Positions 1 to 9,493 of a stretch of DNA of 64,000 nt are shown piece by piece. The DNA is taken from the NCBI RefSeq assembly GCF_048544455.1, contig NC_133526.1, positions 5,782,001 to 5,846,000 of the forward strand. Direction: 5' to 3'. Under the pieces are notes generated by a model that was given only the letters and a program-made list of their open reading frames with translations, searched no databases and was not told the origin of the DNA. Source of the stretch: Silene latifolia. Taxonomy: Eukaryota > Streptophyta > Magnoliopsida > Caryophyllales > Caryophyllaceae. Position numbers and translations under genes: made by a program. Position 1 is the stretch's first letter, and each line of letters opens with the position of its first letter.

Positions 1-495
1 TATTAGTTGTGAACGTTAATTCCGTCTTTCACTCCATCAACGATATTTCATAGCTATATCGTTTATACGATTGACCGAATTGGGGCACCGCGCCCGGTAG
101 GGCGCGGAGCAACAACTAGTTATAGCAAAAACAACTAATACAAAAAAATATACCCGTATATATTGATGAGATTTCTCAGTAGCGACTTGAGAGCAACCAG
201 ATTGACGAGAGGGTACTTTTATCGGATTTATAGCGAAACAACCAAGTTCAGACAGCGAAACAAACAAGTAGGTTTCAGAAACATGTCCAAATGCTGCAGT
301 ATTACTATAAGGTGAACAAATTAAATCAAACATTATGATAAAATTGAGTCGAAATTAGCCTCAAAAATAGGCCCGCAATTATAGCAAAAACAACTAATAG
401 CCGCTTGTGACGGCTGATTTTGAAATGAACGAACAAAATAAAATTTAATAGCATGATCACATTATTAAAAAAATCTAAGAAAGGTAAAGACAACA
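1..495. other. 3' flank of an F-box unit, duplicated
   Basis: I see no gene here. The stretch from about 227 to 495 is repeated almost base for base at about 5570-5810, and each copy lies directly 3' of a minus-strand F-box gene. It is therefore part of the duplicated unit rather than unique spacer. A short piece near 155-190 recurs near 4720-4760. Small open frames here have no recognisable domain. Confidence 0.6.
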
Positions 496-1664
496 TTAAG
501 GTCCATCCTCAAGTTGTTGCAATTTAGTTAAAGAGCAACCTCCTGGAATCGCAACGAGGCTTGCAATACAAAGCATGTATGATCCAGTCCTTCCCGGTCT
601 CTCTAGTTTGAATGGTATCCTTGTGTTATCTCGTTGATCATACCAATAGAGTTCAGCTGTGTTATCGTAAACAGTGTAATAGTCGTAAATAAATAAACGA
701 TTGGATTCGTCTTTTGAAAGAGCAATTAGCAATACTTTGTATACAGCTTTAGGAAGGTGCAACATTTTCGTCCATGAACCATATTCTTCCATCATCCAAA
801 TCTCACTTGATTCAATATCATATTCACCAACATGTAAGCATAACCGTCCATCCAACTCTCCAAGTTCTACATCACCATTCACTTTAACCGGTAACCTTAA
901 ATCATCTCTCCATTTCTCATAAACAACATCAAACCGAGCAATTTTATATTCATTGATGCGGCCTTCTGTCACAAGATAGTGTAGCATTTCGTTTACTAAT
1001 ATTGCTGGGCTTTTGATTATTGTCAAACATCGTCTCTCGGTTGAAACGAGAGTAAGAGGGGTAGGAGAGCTCCATAACTCAGTCTTCAGGTTGTATATAA
1101 ACACATGCCTGTCTCCGTCATCAACCCTCCAACAACTTCTAGTCCCTACAATCTTGTAGTCGTTGTGTTTGCTATCGTAACCAAAACCATATGATATACA
1201 ATCCTTCGTCCATTTCGTCTCTGAGCAAGGAAGGATTGATTTGAAGGTACGCGTTGTAGGGTTGCATATAAGGAAGCACCTAACATTATTAAAAGACCTA
1301 GTGGTTTCGTTAGGCCAATTCTGACTTAGTGCAACTTTGAAACAAACCAAGCCATTGCAGGAGCCTACCTTACTTATGATGTCCTCGTTTGTTACGGTAT
1401 CCTTAGGCCATTTCGATTTGATCCATTTCAAGGGATCATAAAGATCAACAATACTAATTATACCTAGTGTATCGTCACCTATAAGGATACAATTGTGTCG
1501 TGAGTCGGGTTTGAGAGATTTGTTAAGTTGAAGTTTACGAAGAAGGGGGTGTTTATAAGATCGTACCACTCTTTGCATACGCACTTGAACCGTAGGGCGG
1601 ATTTAGCTGGTAACCAAACCAGTATCTCTAGGATCACATCTAATGGTACTCGACGGTCTACCAT
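496..1664 (-). pseudogene. Broken F-box/FBA gene, MKCLKTTHC-type body
   Basis: This is a single-exon F-box-associated gene. The family's proteins are substrate receptors of SCF E3 ubiquitin ligases: the N-terminal F-box binds a Skp1/ASK adaptor and the C-terminal FBA domain binds the target. An F-box frame (VPLDVILEILVWLP, then KCVCKEWYDLI) runs from 1664. The rest of the protein, including CFLICNPTTRTFKSILP, GFGYDSKHNDYKIV and the C-terminal CSLTKLQQLEDGP, is in another frame ending at 496. Comparison with the paralogues at 5811 and 14092 shows one base missing near 1537, in the codons after the F-box, which explains the frame change. Everything else is well conserved, so the break is recent. 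It could still give a short F-box-only product of about 61 residues, which I think is unlikely to matter. Confidence 0.85.
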
Positions 1665-1669
1665 TCCGA

Positions 1670-1800
1670 ACCAATAGTTAGGAAATTATGTTTATACTAA
1701 TTCTTAATGATACCCTAAATCTCAAAGCATATATGTATACCACCGAAAGTTTGGTATATTATTGAGTTTAGGAAGGTGATTGTTGCTAGGACTCTAATTT
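1670..1800 (-). promoter_or_regulatory. Conserved upstream block of F-box gene
   Basis: On the minus strand this carries the block found before most F-box copies here: an AATTAGA(A/G)TCCTAGCAACAA core, a TTTGAGATTTAGGGT box and an ATAAACATAATTTCCT box just before the start codon. Conservation between copies, including copies whose gene is broken, suggests promoter or 5' UTR function but may simply reflect recent duplication. Confidence 0.5.
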
Positions 1801-1865
1801 CAATTGCGTTTCCAAATATCTTGCTATTAAATTTAATGTGATATTTATATCACACTTTCCAAATA

Positions 1866-2049
1866 TTTTTTTTTGGGTCTAAACCATCCGGTAATCCGAA
1901 CCACATTGGGCCGACTAATCCGGATTTCGGGGCGTGTCCAAGGATTACGGTATTTAAGCCCCTCCCAATCGCAGTTGTGGGGGATCGATCCGCAGACCTC
2001 CCTACCAAGCGCAGCCCCATGCTACCACTGCGCCAACCAACGATTGGTG
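1866..2049 (-). mobile_element. tRNA-derived SINE with 13-bp target duplication
   Basis: On the minus strand the element starts with a tRNA-like head containing an A-box-like TGGCGCAGTGGTAGCA and a B-box-like GGATCGATCCC, and it ends in a run of nine A. It is flanked by identical 13-bp direct repeats, CACTTTCCAAATA on the plus strand, at 1853-1865 and 2050-2062. About 184 bp is normal for plant SINEs. The duplicated host word is one copy of the unit's own sequence, and the same words joined without the insert are seen near 41275-41290. I do not assign a family name. Confidence 0.85.
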
Positions 2050-2104
2050 CACTTTCCAAATATAATGCTGTAGTAACCATGTAATCTAGTGTACGATGAG
2101 TTAG

Positions 2105-2395
2105 GCCGAGGTGGCAATCGGATCAGCCAAGTCGAGTTCGGGTCAGCCACCCTTTCGGGTCGGGTCGGGTCGGGTTCGGACCGTTATCGGGTCAATTTAT
2201 TTCGGGTCAAGTGATGTATCGGTTTGGACCGGGTCAATATCGAGCCCGGTTACTTCATTGTATTATGTCACTTTTTGACAATTAAATTTAGTTTTTAACC
2301 ATTATATGGCGTAGTAACTTCATTAATCATTATTAAGTCAAACGTATAAATCTCTATTATTTTGAACATTGTCTGCAATAGCGAGACAACTGAGA
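2105..2395. repeat. hAT-like MITE remnant rich in GGGTC/GACCC
   Basis: It begins GAGGTGGCAATCGG and continues through repeated CGGGTCGGGT words into an AT-rich stretch. The same family is seen more completely at 8501-8978 and at about 40860-41234, the latter in opposite orientation. Only one recognisable terminus is present here. Confidence 0.4.
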
Positions 2396-2400
2396 AAACA

Positions 2401-2452
2401 ATGGCATTGATCATAGGCGTCAGACCAATGGCATGTGCTCGGATAAAACAAC
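2401..2452 (-). pseudogene. Pyrophosphatase exon fragment
   Basis: Read on the minus strand this encodes GCFIRAHAIGLTPMINA, matching the [17 protein letters not shown] segment of plant soluble inorganic pyrophosphatase seen in the better copy at 54119-54305. Only this piece of exon is present, fused to an unrelated conserved block on its 5' side (about 2455-2525). The same chimeric block occurs at 16079-16128, 27091-27140 and 48997-49046. Confidence 0.65.
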
Positions 2453-2754
2453 ATCAGAAGTTTTAAGATTGTATCGAAAGAAGGCACCAAAGATGGAGTT
2501 ATATTTCGACATCATCAACAAGGGAGTGTGCTAGTAATCTCTAACAATTGTTGGATTTTTAAAATTGGAATATTTTATAAGCCCTTCAAATATATATAAG
2601 CAGTAGTTTCATCATCTTAGGCTTAAATAGAGATTATTGAATGTGGCTTTATATAAAAATGATGGGCCCGTTAAGGAGGTCAGAGGTACACAACCTTACG
2701 CAGGCTATTATTAATTAAATGACCTGGAAGACGAGAAGGAAAAGAAAGACAACA

Positions 2755-3924
2755 CTAAGCGCCTTCCTCAAGTTGTTGCAATTTAGTTAAGGAACAACCT
2801 CCTGGAATCGCAACGAGGCTTGCAATACAAAGCTCGTATGATTCTCTGTTCCTCGGCATTGTCTCTGCTAGTTTAAATGGTGTCTTTGTGTTATCTCGTT
2901 GATCATACCAAAAGAGTTGAGTTCCTTCACTGTGAAAATATTGAATAAGTAGAAGACGGTGTCCATCCTTTGAACGAGCAATTAGATGATGCATGTATAA
3001 GTCTCCAGAAATATCAAACATCTTTTTCCATGAACCATCATGTTCCTCCATCATCCAAAACTCACTCGATCTAACACGATGATCAGCAACATGTAAGTAT
3101 AACAATCCATTCAACTTCTCAAGTTGTACAAAATGATGAAACTTAAAAAGTTGAACCGGCGGTATACTTAGGTCATCTCTCCATTTCTCAGAAACGACAT
3201 CATAACGAGCAATTCGATAATCATCACTGGTGAGGTCTTCTATCTCAGAATAAAGAACAAGATAATATAGCATATTATTGTTTCCGTATATTGCTTCGCT
3301 ATTGATTGTCCAATTTCTTCCGGTTGGAACGCGGGTAGGGGTGGAGGAACCGCTCCATAAATCAGTGTTTAAGCTGTATGTACACACATATTTGTTAGTC
3401 ACTCCCAAACTACAACTAGTAACTACGATCTTATAGTCGTCGTGTACACTATCGTAACCAAAACCACATGATATGAAACTTTGCGTCCATTTCTTCTCCA
3501 TTGAAGGAAGGATCGATTTGAACGTACGAGTTGTAGGGTTGCATATAAGGAATCTGCTAAGCCCGTAATTGGTATATTCACGACTCCTAATAATTTTGAA
3601 GCAAACCAAACCATTGCAAGAGCCTACAAAATATACAGAATCACCATCGTTTACGGTATCCTTAGGCCAATTCAATTTTATCGCTTTAACAGGCTGATAA
3701 AGATCATCAACGCCACAAAGGGTATTACTAGTAATCCAGAGAAGCATACAATCGTGTTGCGAGTTGGGTTCGAGGGACTTGTTAAGATGGAGTTTAATGA
3801 AGGTGGGACTGTTGATAAGATTGTACCAATCTTTGCATACGCACTTGAACCGTAGGATGAATACAGTCGGTAACCAGACCAGTATCTCGAAAATCAGGTC
3901 TAATGGTATTCGAGGGGCTGCCAT
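2755..3924 (-). CDS. F-box/FBA protein, MAAPRIPLDL subfamily
   Basis: Intact single-exon frame of 389 residues. The F-box occupies about residues 5-45 (IPLDLIFEILVWLP, KCVCKDWYNLI). The FBA region follows: VGSCNGLVCFK near 99, FLICNPTTRTFKSILPS near 124, CGFGYDSVHDDYKIV near 152, a SLNTDLWSG strand, WMMEEHDGSWKKMF near 300, and the C-terminal ASLVAIPGGCSLTKLQQLEEGA. The start is fixed by alignment with the copies at 47585 and 58298, which begin with the same MAAPRIPLDL. By family it should be an SCF substrate receptor in cytosol or nucleus; the target is unknown. It differs from 47585 at few sites, so it is a recent duplicate. Its 3' flank holds the empty site for the copia insertion at 21924. 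Confidence 0.93.
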   Translation of the reverse strand: MAAPRIPLDLIFEILVWLPTVFILRFKCVCKDWYNLINSPTFIKLHLNKSLEPNSQHDCMLLWITSNTLCGVDDLYQPVKAIKLNWPKDTVNDGDSVYFVGSCNGLVCFKIIRSREYTNYGLSRFLICNPTTRTFKSILPSMEKKWTQSFISCGFGYDSVHDDYKIVVTSCSLGVTNKYVCTYSLNTDLWSGSSTPTRVPTGRNWTINSEAIYGNNNMLYYLVLYSEIEDLTSDDYRIARYDVVSEKWRDDLSIPPVQLFKFHHFVQLEKLNGLLYLHVADHRVRSSEFWMMEEHDGSWKKMFDISGDLYMHHLIARSKDGHRLLLIQYFHSEGTQLFWYDQRDNTKTPFKLAETMPRNRESYELCIASLVAIPGGCSLTKLQQLEEGA

Positions 3925-5278
3925 TACAACTGTATAGGGTTATTAAATTTTTAGATTCTTAATCAAAGATAAGACAAGCTGTAGCAGCAGAAATTTTATT
4001 TAATCTAGGAAGGTGTTTGATTGATGTTAGGATTCTAATTATATTTATGGTAGACGAGAGGTTAACAAAAGTTTATTGTCTTTCCATAACTCCATAAGCA
4101 AGCAGTGGCATATCTAGAAATTGTAGACGGGGGATGCAAAAATTAAATTCAACAGAACTTAAAGCATCGAGTTAGTACCGGCTTTTAGATTGCGGTAAGG
4201 AGAGAGAGTGTACGCATAAAAAATGATAGAATTAAATTTATATACTCGGATTAGAGGAGTCGTTTTTTCAACGACTGACCCAAAAAAATTGAAGCCGAAT
4301 TATAATCTTGAGGCCTACCAAGATCTGAACAAACTCCTCCGATCTTCAAAGACAGACGAACACCAATAATAAAGCCCGAAACAAACTGAGTTTTCTTCTA
4401 TAGAAGCTAATAAAGAAATATAGACTAATAAGAAATTAAGTAAATAATTTCCTTAAGTCGCTGAAATATCACGTCCAAACTTGGAAAGTGGGAAGGCCCA
4501 CTTAAATTCCAAAACCAAAGTCCCAGCAAGTCAGCATGTAGAAACTTAGCCGAAGAATATCAAACACAAAGTTTGAAGTCAGTTAAACACGAGACTCACG
4601 GAAGTTATGGACATGCCTTCTTCGTCTCGCCTTTAGTTTAATCCGTCTTCGACACAAATTCAAGGCAGAAATTCCTAACACGTGTAGAGTTGTACTTATA
4701 GTTATATTGAATGCAAATAATATATTGATGAAATTTCTCAGTAGCGACTTGGGAGCAAGCGGATTGACTTATTGAAATAAAATGACACGACCCTTTTGCT
4801 TAAAATGAAATAGTATACTCTTAAAAAAATCTAAGAAAGGTAAAGACAACATTAAGCACCATCCTCAACTTGTTGCAATTTTGTTAAGGAGCACCCTTTT
4901 GCTTAAAATGAAATAGAGCATGGATTAATATGAGAATAGGAGACATAATTTAGATTACTCTCATGAAATAACCCTTAAATTTATATACTTGGTTTAGAAG
5001 AGTCAGTTTCAACTTGGGAGCAAGCGGATTGACTTGAAATTAAATGACCCGACCCTTTTGCTTAAAATGAAATAGTATATTGACGAGATGGTACTTTATC
5101 GGATTCGGTCATTGTAGCCATCTAAACACTCTAAATGCATGAATAAAACACAATCATTAGTGTAAAGATGATATATTGGGTTAACCATTGCCATTGGTTT
5201 CGACCTAGTTATCATGATTTTTTTTAGTTTAGTGCCCTGCAGTATGAGTTTATTATAATGGCCACATTTATAGCGAAA
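3925..5278. other. Upstream region of F-box copy; no gene
   Basis: The first 350 bases or so (minus strand) match the upstream regions of the same-subfamily genes at 20330-20660, 47220-47584 and 57700-58297. From about 4720 to 5100 there are imperfect direct repeats of a segment containing CGACTTGGGAGCAAGCGGAT and ACCCTTTTGCTTAAAATGAA, related to sequence near 160-220. A short remnant of an F-box 3' end (AAGCACCATCCTCAACTTGT) lies near 4854. I see no coding region. Confidence 0.6.
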
Positions 5279-5567
5279 TATTAAGATTAAATATAATAGT
5301 TGGGCCTAAATCATCGCCTTAAGGTTTTGGTTAATATGGTTCATCTATCATAGTATCAGGGCCAGTGTGACCAAGTGGTCACGGGTTCAAATCCTGGCAG
5401 CCTATAATAACTCACGAAATGAAAATTAAGCACATGGCATGAGGGGTCTGCGCACTAACCACTCTTCGAGCCCAATGGGCACTCGAGTAAGGAGCGTATT
5501 AAGAATAAATATAATAGTTGTGCCTCAACCATCATTTAACGTTTTGGTTGATATGGTTAATCTATCA
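5279..5567 (+). mobile_element. TRIM-like mini LTR element, copy 1
   Basis: A 289-bp element with direct terminal repeats of about 72 bp (5279-5350 and 5497-5567), each beginning TATTAAGA and ending ATCTATCA. A primer-site-like TAGTATCAGGGCC follows the first repeat directly. The element is flanked by a 5-bp target duplication, CGAAA, at 5274-5278 and 5568-5572. The uninterrupted host site (TATAGCGAAACAAC) is present at about 221-235. It has no coding capacity, so it must have moved with enzymes from another element. A second copy lies at 50421-50721. Confidence 0.85.
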
Positions 5568-5810
5568 CGAAACAACTAAGTTCAGACAGCAAAACAAACA
5601 AGTAGCTTTCAGAAACATGTCCAAATGCTGCAATATTACTATAAGGTGAACAAATCAATCATTATGATAAAATTGAGTCGAAATTAGCCGCAAATATAGC
5701 AAAAACTACAAATAGCCGTCTGTTACGGTTGATTTAGAAATGAACAGACAAAATAAAATTTAATAGCATGATCACATTATTAAAAAAATCTATGAAAGGT
5801 AAAGACAACA

Positions 5811-6995
5811 TTAAGCACCATCCTCAAGTTGTTGCAATTTAGTTAAGGAGCACCCAGGAATGGCAACGAGGCTTGCAATACAAAGCTTGAATGATCCTCC
5901 ATTCCCCGGCAATAATGTATTTAGTGTGAATGATGATGTCCTAGTGTTATCTCGTTGATCATACCAAAAGAGTCGAGGACTGTAATTGTAATAGTCACGA
6001 ATAAATAAACGATGGGATCCGTCTTTTGAAAGAGCAATTGGCAATATTTTGTATACTTCTTTAGGAAGATGAAACATCTTCTTCCATGAACCATACTCTT
6101 CCATCATCCAAATCTCACTTGATTCAATACCATATTCACCAACATGTAAGTATAACCGTCCATCCAACTCTCCAACTCGTACATGACCATTCACTTTAAC
6201 CGGTAACCTTAGATCGTCTCTCCATTTCTCATAAACAACATCAAACCGAGCTATTTTATATTCATTGATGGGGCCTTGTGTCACAAAGGAAACAAGATAG
6301 TGTAGCATATCGTTTACTAATATTGCTGGCCTTTGGATTATTGTCAAACATCGTCTCTCGGTTGAAACGAGAGTAAGAGGGGTAGGAGAGCTCCATAAAT
6401 CAGTCTTCAGGCTGTATATAAACACATGCCTTTCTCCGTCATCAACCCTCCAACGACTTCTAGTCCCTACAATCTTGTAGTCGTCGTGTTCACTATCGTA
6501 TCCAAAACCATATGATATAAAATTATTCGTCCATTTCGTCTCCGAGCAAGGAAGGATTGATTTGAAAGTACGCGTTGTAGGGTTGCATATAAGAAAGCAC
6601 CTAGCTTTATAATAAAACTTAGTGTTATCGTTAGGCCAATTCTGTCTTATTACTTTGAAGCAAACCAAACCATTGCAGGAGCCTACAATACATATGATGT
6701 CCTCGCCTGTTACGGTATCCTTAGGCCAATTCAATTTGATCCATTTCAAGGGATCATAAATATCATCAACAATACTAATGCTACGATTAGCATTACATAA
6801 AAGGATACGATTGTGTCGTGAGTCGGGTTTGAGGGATTTGTTAAGTTGAAGTTTAGCGAAGAAAGGGGTGTTTATAAGATTGTACCACTCTTTGCTTACG
6901 CACTTGAAGCGTAGGGCAGATTTAACTGGTAACCAAACTAATATTTCGAGGATAACATCTAATGGCACACAATGAGTCGTCTTTAGACACTTCAT
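5811..6995 (-). CDS. F-box/FBA protein, MKCLKTTHC subfamily
   Basis: Intact frame of 394 residues. The N-terminus MKCLKTTHCVPLD is shared with the copies at 14092 and 44645, which supports this start. F-box at about residues 8-48 (VPLDVILEILVWLPVKSALR, KCVSKEWYNLI). FBA landmarks are IVGSCNGLVCFKV, CFLICNPTTRTFKSILPCSE, YGFGYDSEHDDYKIVGTRS, HVFIYSLKTDLWSSPTPL, EIWMMEEYGSWKKMF and the C-terminal CSLTKLQQLEDGA. It lies head to head with the broken copy at 7394, with about 400 bp between the start codons. A predicted SCF substrate receptor with unknown target. Confidence 0.93.
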   Translation of the reverse strand: MKCLKTTHCVPLDVILEILVWLPVKSALRFKCVSKEWYNLINTPFFAKLQLNKSLKPDSRHNRILLCNANRSISIVDDIYDPLKWIKLNWPKDTVTGEDIICIVGSCNGLVCFKVIRQNWPNDNTKFYYKARCFLICNPTTRTFKSILPCSETKWTNNFISYGFGYDSEHDDYKIVGTRSRWRVDDGERHVFIYSLKTDLWSSPTPLTLVSTERRCLTIIQRPAILVNDMLHYLVSFVTQGPINEYKIARFDVVYEKWRDDLRLPVKVNGHVRVGELDGRLYLHVGEYGIESSEIWMMEEYGSWKKMFHLPKEVYKILPIALSKDGSHRLFIRDYYNYSPRLFWYDQRDNTRTSSFTLNTLLPGNGGSFKLCIASLVAIPGCSLTKLQQLEDGA

Positions 6996-7136
6996 GTCTC
7001 AAAATTTTGTGACGGTAACCAAACCAGTATCGTATCTCTAGGATCAGATCTTCCGATCCAACAGTAAGGAAATTATGTTTATGACTCTTAATGACACCCT
7101 AATCTCAACGCATATGTATACAAGAGGAAGTATATT

Positions 7137-7393
7137 CAGTTTAGGAAAGCGATTGTTGCTAGGATTCTAATTAATAGCATGTCGTAATCTAATGTATGTT
7201 TAACATGTGCCCTATTTAGAGCACATGTTAGAAAAACACATTAGATTACAGCATGATACTTGGAAATTCAATGGAAATTAGAATCCTAGCAACAATCACT
7301 TTCCTAAATTAAAGATACTTCCTATTGTTTATATATTAATATATATACTTTTGAGATTTAGGATGTAATTAAGAATCATAAACATAAATTGCA
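7137..7393. promoter_or_regulatory. Palindromic head-to-head promoter region
   Basis: Two F-box units face away from each other here. The centre is an exact 10-bp inverted repeat, TAACATGTGC (7201-7210) and GCACATGTTA (7221-7230), with a 10-base spacer. Outside it the arms continue as an imperfect inverted repeat for another 60-80 bp per side, both carrying the AATTAGAATCCTAGCAACAA core. A TATA-rich stretch lies near 7328-7350 on the plus side. The arms are the ordinary upstream block of each gene, so the palindrome marks the junction of an inverted duplication and may act as a two-way promoter. Confidence 0.6.
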
Positions 7394-8109
7394 ATGTTAG
7401 TCCGTCGAGTACAATTAGATCTGATTCTAGAGATACTGAGTTTGTTACCGGCTAAATCCATCTTAGTTTCAAATGTGTATGCAAAGAGTGGTACAATCTT
7501 ATCAAAAGCCCCTTCTTCATTAAATTCCATATTAATTAACAAATCCCTCGAACCAAACTCGCAAAACGATTATTGTATCCTTTTCTGGACTAGCAATTAC
7601 CTTTGTGTCGTCGATGATCTTTATCAGCCCGTTAAACGGAAGCTATTGAATTGGCCTAAGGATACCATAAGTGATGACTGATGATTAGACAAATACCGTA
7701 GGCTCTTGCAATGGTTTGGCTTGCTTCAAACTTGCTGGGACGATTTTTGGTACCGGGGAGGCTTATTACGGGATTAAATACTTCCTTATATGCAACCCTA
7801 CAACACGTACTTTTAAATCAATCCTTCCTTATATGTTGTGGTTTCGGTTAAGATAGTGAACACGACAACTGTAAGAATATAAGATTGTAAGGACTCGTTA
7901 TGTTTGACGAAAGCCATCGTTTATTATTTCAAGATTATTCATCTAATAATAAGGATGCTCTCAAATGGTATGATCGACGAGATAATACAATTAAAACCTT
8001 CGAGGTAGAACCATTTCCTAAAGACCGATTTGCAATTATGCATTGTATTGCAAGCTTAGTTGAGATTCCAGGATGCTCCTTAACAAAGTTGCAGGAATTG
8101 AAGGAGTAA
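7394..8109 (+). pseudogene. Broken F-box/FBA gene with internal deletion
   Basis: The start codon and MLVRRVQLDLILEIL are in frame. The middle of the F-box is then read out of frame (the bases still encode KCVCKEW in another frame), and the frame returns at NKSLEPNSQ. It stops at 7679-7681. Bases 7690-7870 still show pieces of the FBA region, including NPTTRTFKS-like codons. A large part of the middle is then missing, and an in-frame C-terminal piece resumes at 7900-8109, ending IASLVEIPGCSLTKLQELKE. The C-terminus is nearest to the copy at 39333. It has several frame changes, a stop and a deletion of roughly 500 bp, and is clearly dead. Confidence 0.85.
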
Positions 8110-8254
8110 GTAGCTTAGTGTTGTCTTTTACTTTGTATTCTTTCCGTCTCAATTATTGTTTACCTTTTTTAATGCATTGTGAAGGATATTTTAATCCAAG
8201 ATAAACAAATGACTTGAATTTATATTAGCTCGGGTGTAGGTTCATGTTAATCCA

Positions 8255-8434
8255 AGATCACATGTCCCACTTTTGTGTCTCATCTCCAGTCCCATTGTCT
8301 TTATCTTACGACACATCATTATTCACACGATAAGATTGATAGCAAATTAAATTCTTTTAAACTAATGATGTGTCACAAGGTGAGTATAGTGCGACACAAG
8401 ATGGGATATAAAATAGGACAGAGAATCCGCTCTC
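8255..8434. repeat. MITE with about 60-bp inverted ends, copy 1
   Basis: Left arm AGATCACATGTCCCA...GTCTTTATCTTACGACACATCATT pairs with a right arm running AATGATGTGTCACAAGG to GAATCCGCTCTC. The same family is seen at 27428-27610, as a partial copy near 15790-15860, and as a right half only at 38877-38963. Target duplications are not clear, so the superfamily is not assigned. Confidence 0.55.
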
Positions 8435-8500
8435 CTGGATCGCTTTGTACTCAGGCGTAAGTGGGCATCCTTTTTTTTATAAACTTATCTCACTTGTATG

Positions 8501-8978
8501 TAGAGCTGGCAAGTATGACCCGGCCCGAGTAATCCGTCTCGAACCTGAGCAAACCCGACCCGTTAAAACCCGAGAATTTTGCGACCCGAAACCAACTCGA
8601 CCCGATGACGACCCGTAACCTGACACAACCGGATAATCAATGACCCGACCTGACAATTATTAAGCTTAATACTGATCAAAATGAAAGTGATTGAGTGTTT
8701 AGATTGATATGTTTGGCCTATTCATGAAGTAACTAAACCAAATAATGGTTAAAAACTATATTTAATGATTAAAAATTGAAATAATGCGATAAAATAACCG
8801 GACTCGATAATGACCCGACCAAAACCCGATCCGACCCAATACATCATTTGACCTGAAATAAACCAACCCGATAACGACCTGAATCTTACCCGGCCCGGAA
8901 GGGCAGGCTGACCCGAAATGACCTAGCCCGACTTGAGCTGACCCAAACCCGGCCCGAATGAGCCGAATGCCACCTCTA
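8501..8978. mobile_element. hAT-like non-autonomous element
   Basis: Terminal inverted repeats TAGAGCTGGCA (8501-8511) and TGCCACCTCTA (8968-8978) match at 10 of 11 bases and have the TAGNGNTGGCA form common in plant hAT elements. The flanking 8-mers CTTGTATG and CCTATACA agree at four positions and differ only by transitions, as expected of an old target duplication. The ends are rich in GACCCGA words and the middle is AT-rich. There is no transposase frame. Confidence 0.6.
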
Positions 8979-9349
8979 CCTATACATTTCTATTATCGAC
9001 TTTTCTCGCTTGTATACTGTTGAATTTAGCCGATCCTTAGTCCTTGCCCATAATATATTCTTCAGAGATAGGTGATATAAGAAACTTGCACCGATTATTC
9101 CTCCATGCATGCTAATTTATTTAGTGAAGTTGAGCATGTTTCTGTAAACACAAATCCTTAAAAGAGACGGTTTCTTATTAAATAAAAACTTATTTATTAT
9201 CAGCCACTTGATTAATTTAAGACGTATGGAGTATTATTTTATGAAGGGTTTTCTAAGTTCTAACATGTGATAATAAGCTAATTAGGGAAATTTTGTTGAG
9301 AATATATCATGACAAGTTAGAGTTGAAACCCAGAAAAACCCGATTATAT

Positions 9350-9493
9350 TTGGAAACCCAATGGAAATTAGAATCCTAGCAACAATCACTTTCCTAAATT
9401 AAAGATGCTTCCTATTGTTTATATATATACTCTGAGATTTTTAGGATGTAATTAAGAATCGTAAACATAATTTCCTTACACTATAGGATCGCA
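9350..9493 (+). promoter_or_regulatory. Conserved F-box upstream block
   Basis: TATTTGGAAACCCAATGGAA followed by AATTAGAATCCTAGCAACAA and a TATATATATACT TATA-like run near 9420, then ATAAACATAATTTCCTTAC just before the start codon region. It is nearly identical to 7265-7393 and similar to 13905-14091 and 42460-42599. Confidence 0.5.

Noticed and set aside
1850-2080. Open frames on both strands, 66-76 residues
   Set aside because: They are readings through the SINE at 1866-2049.
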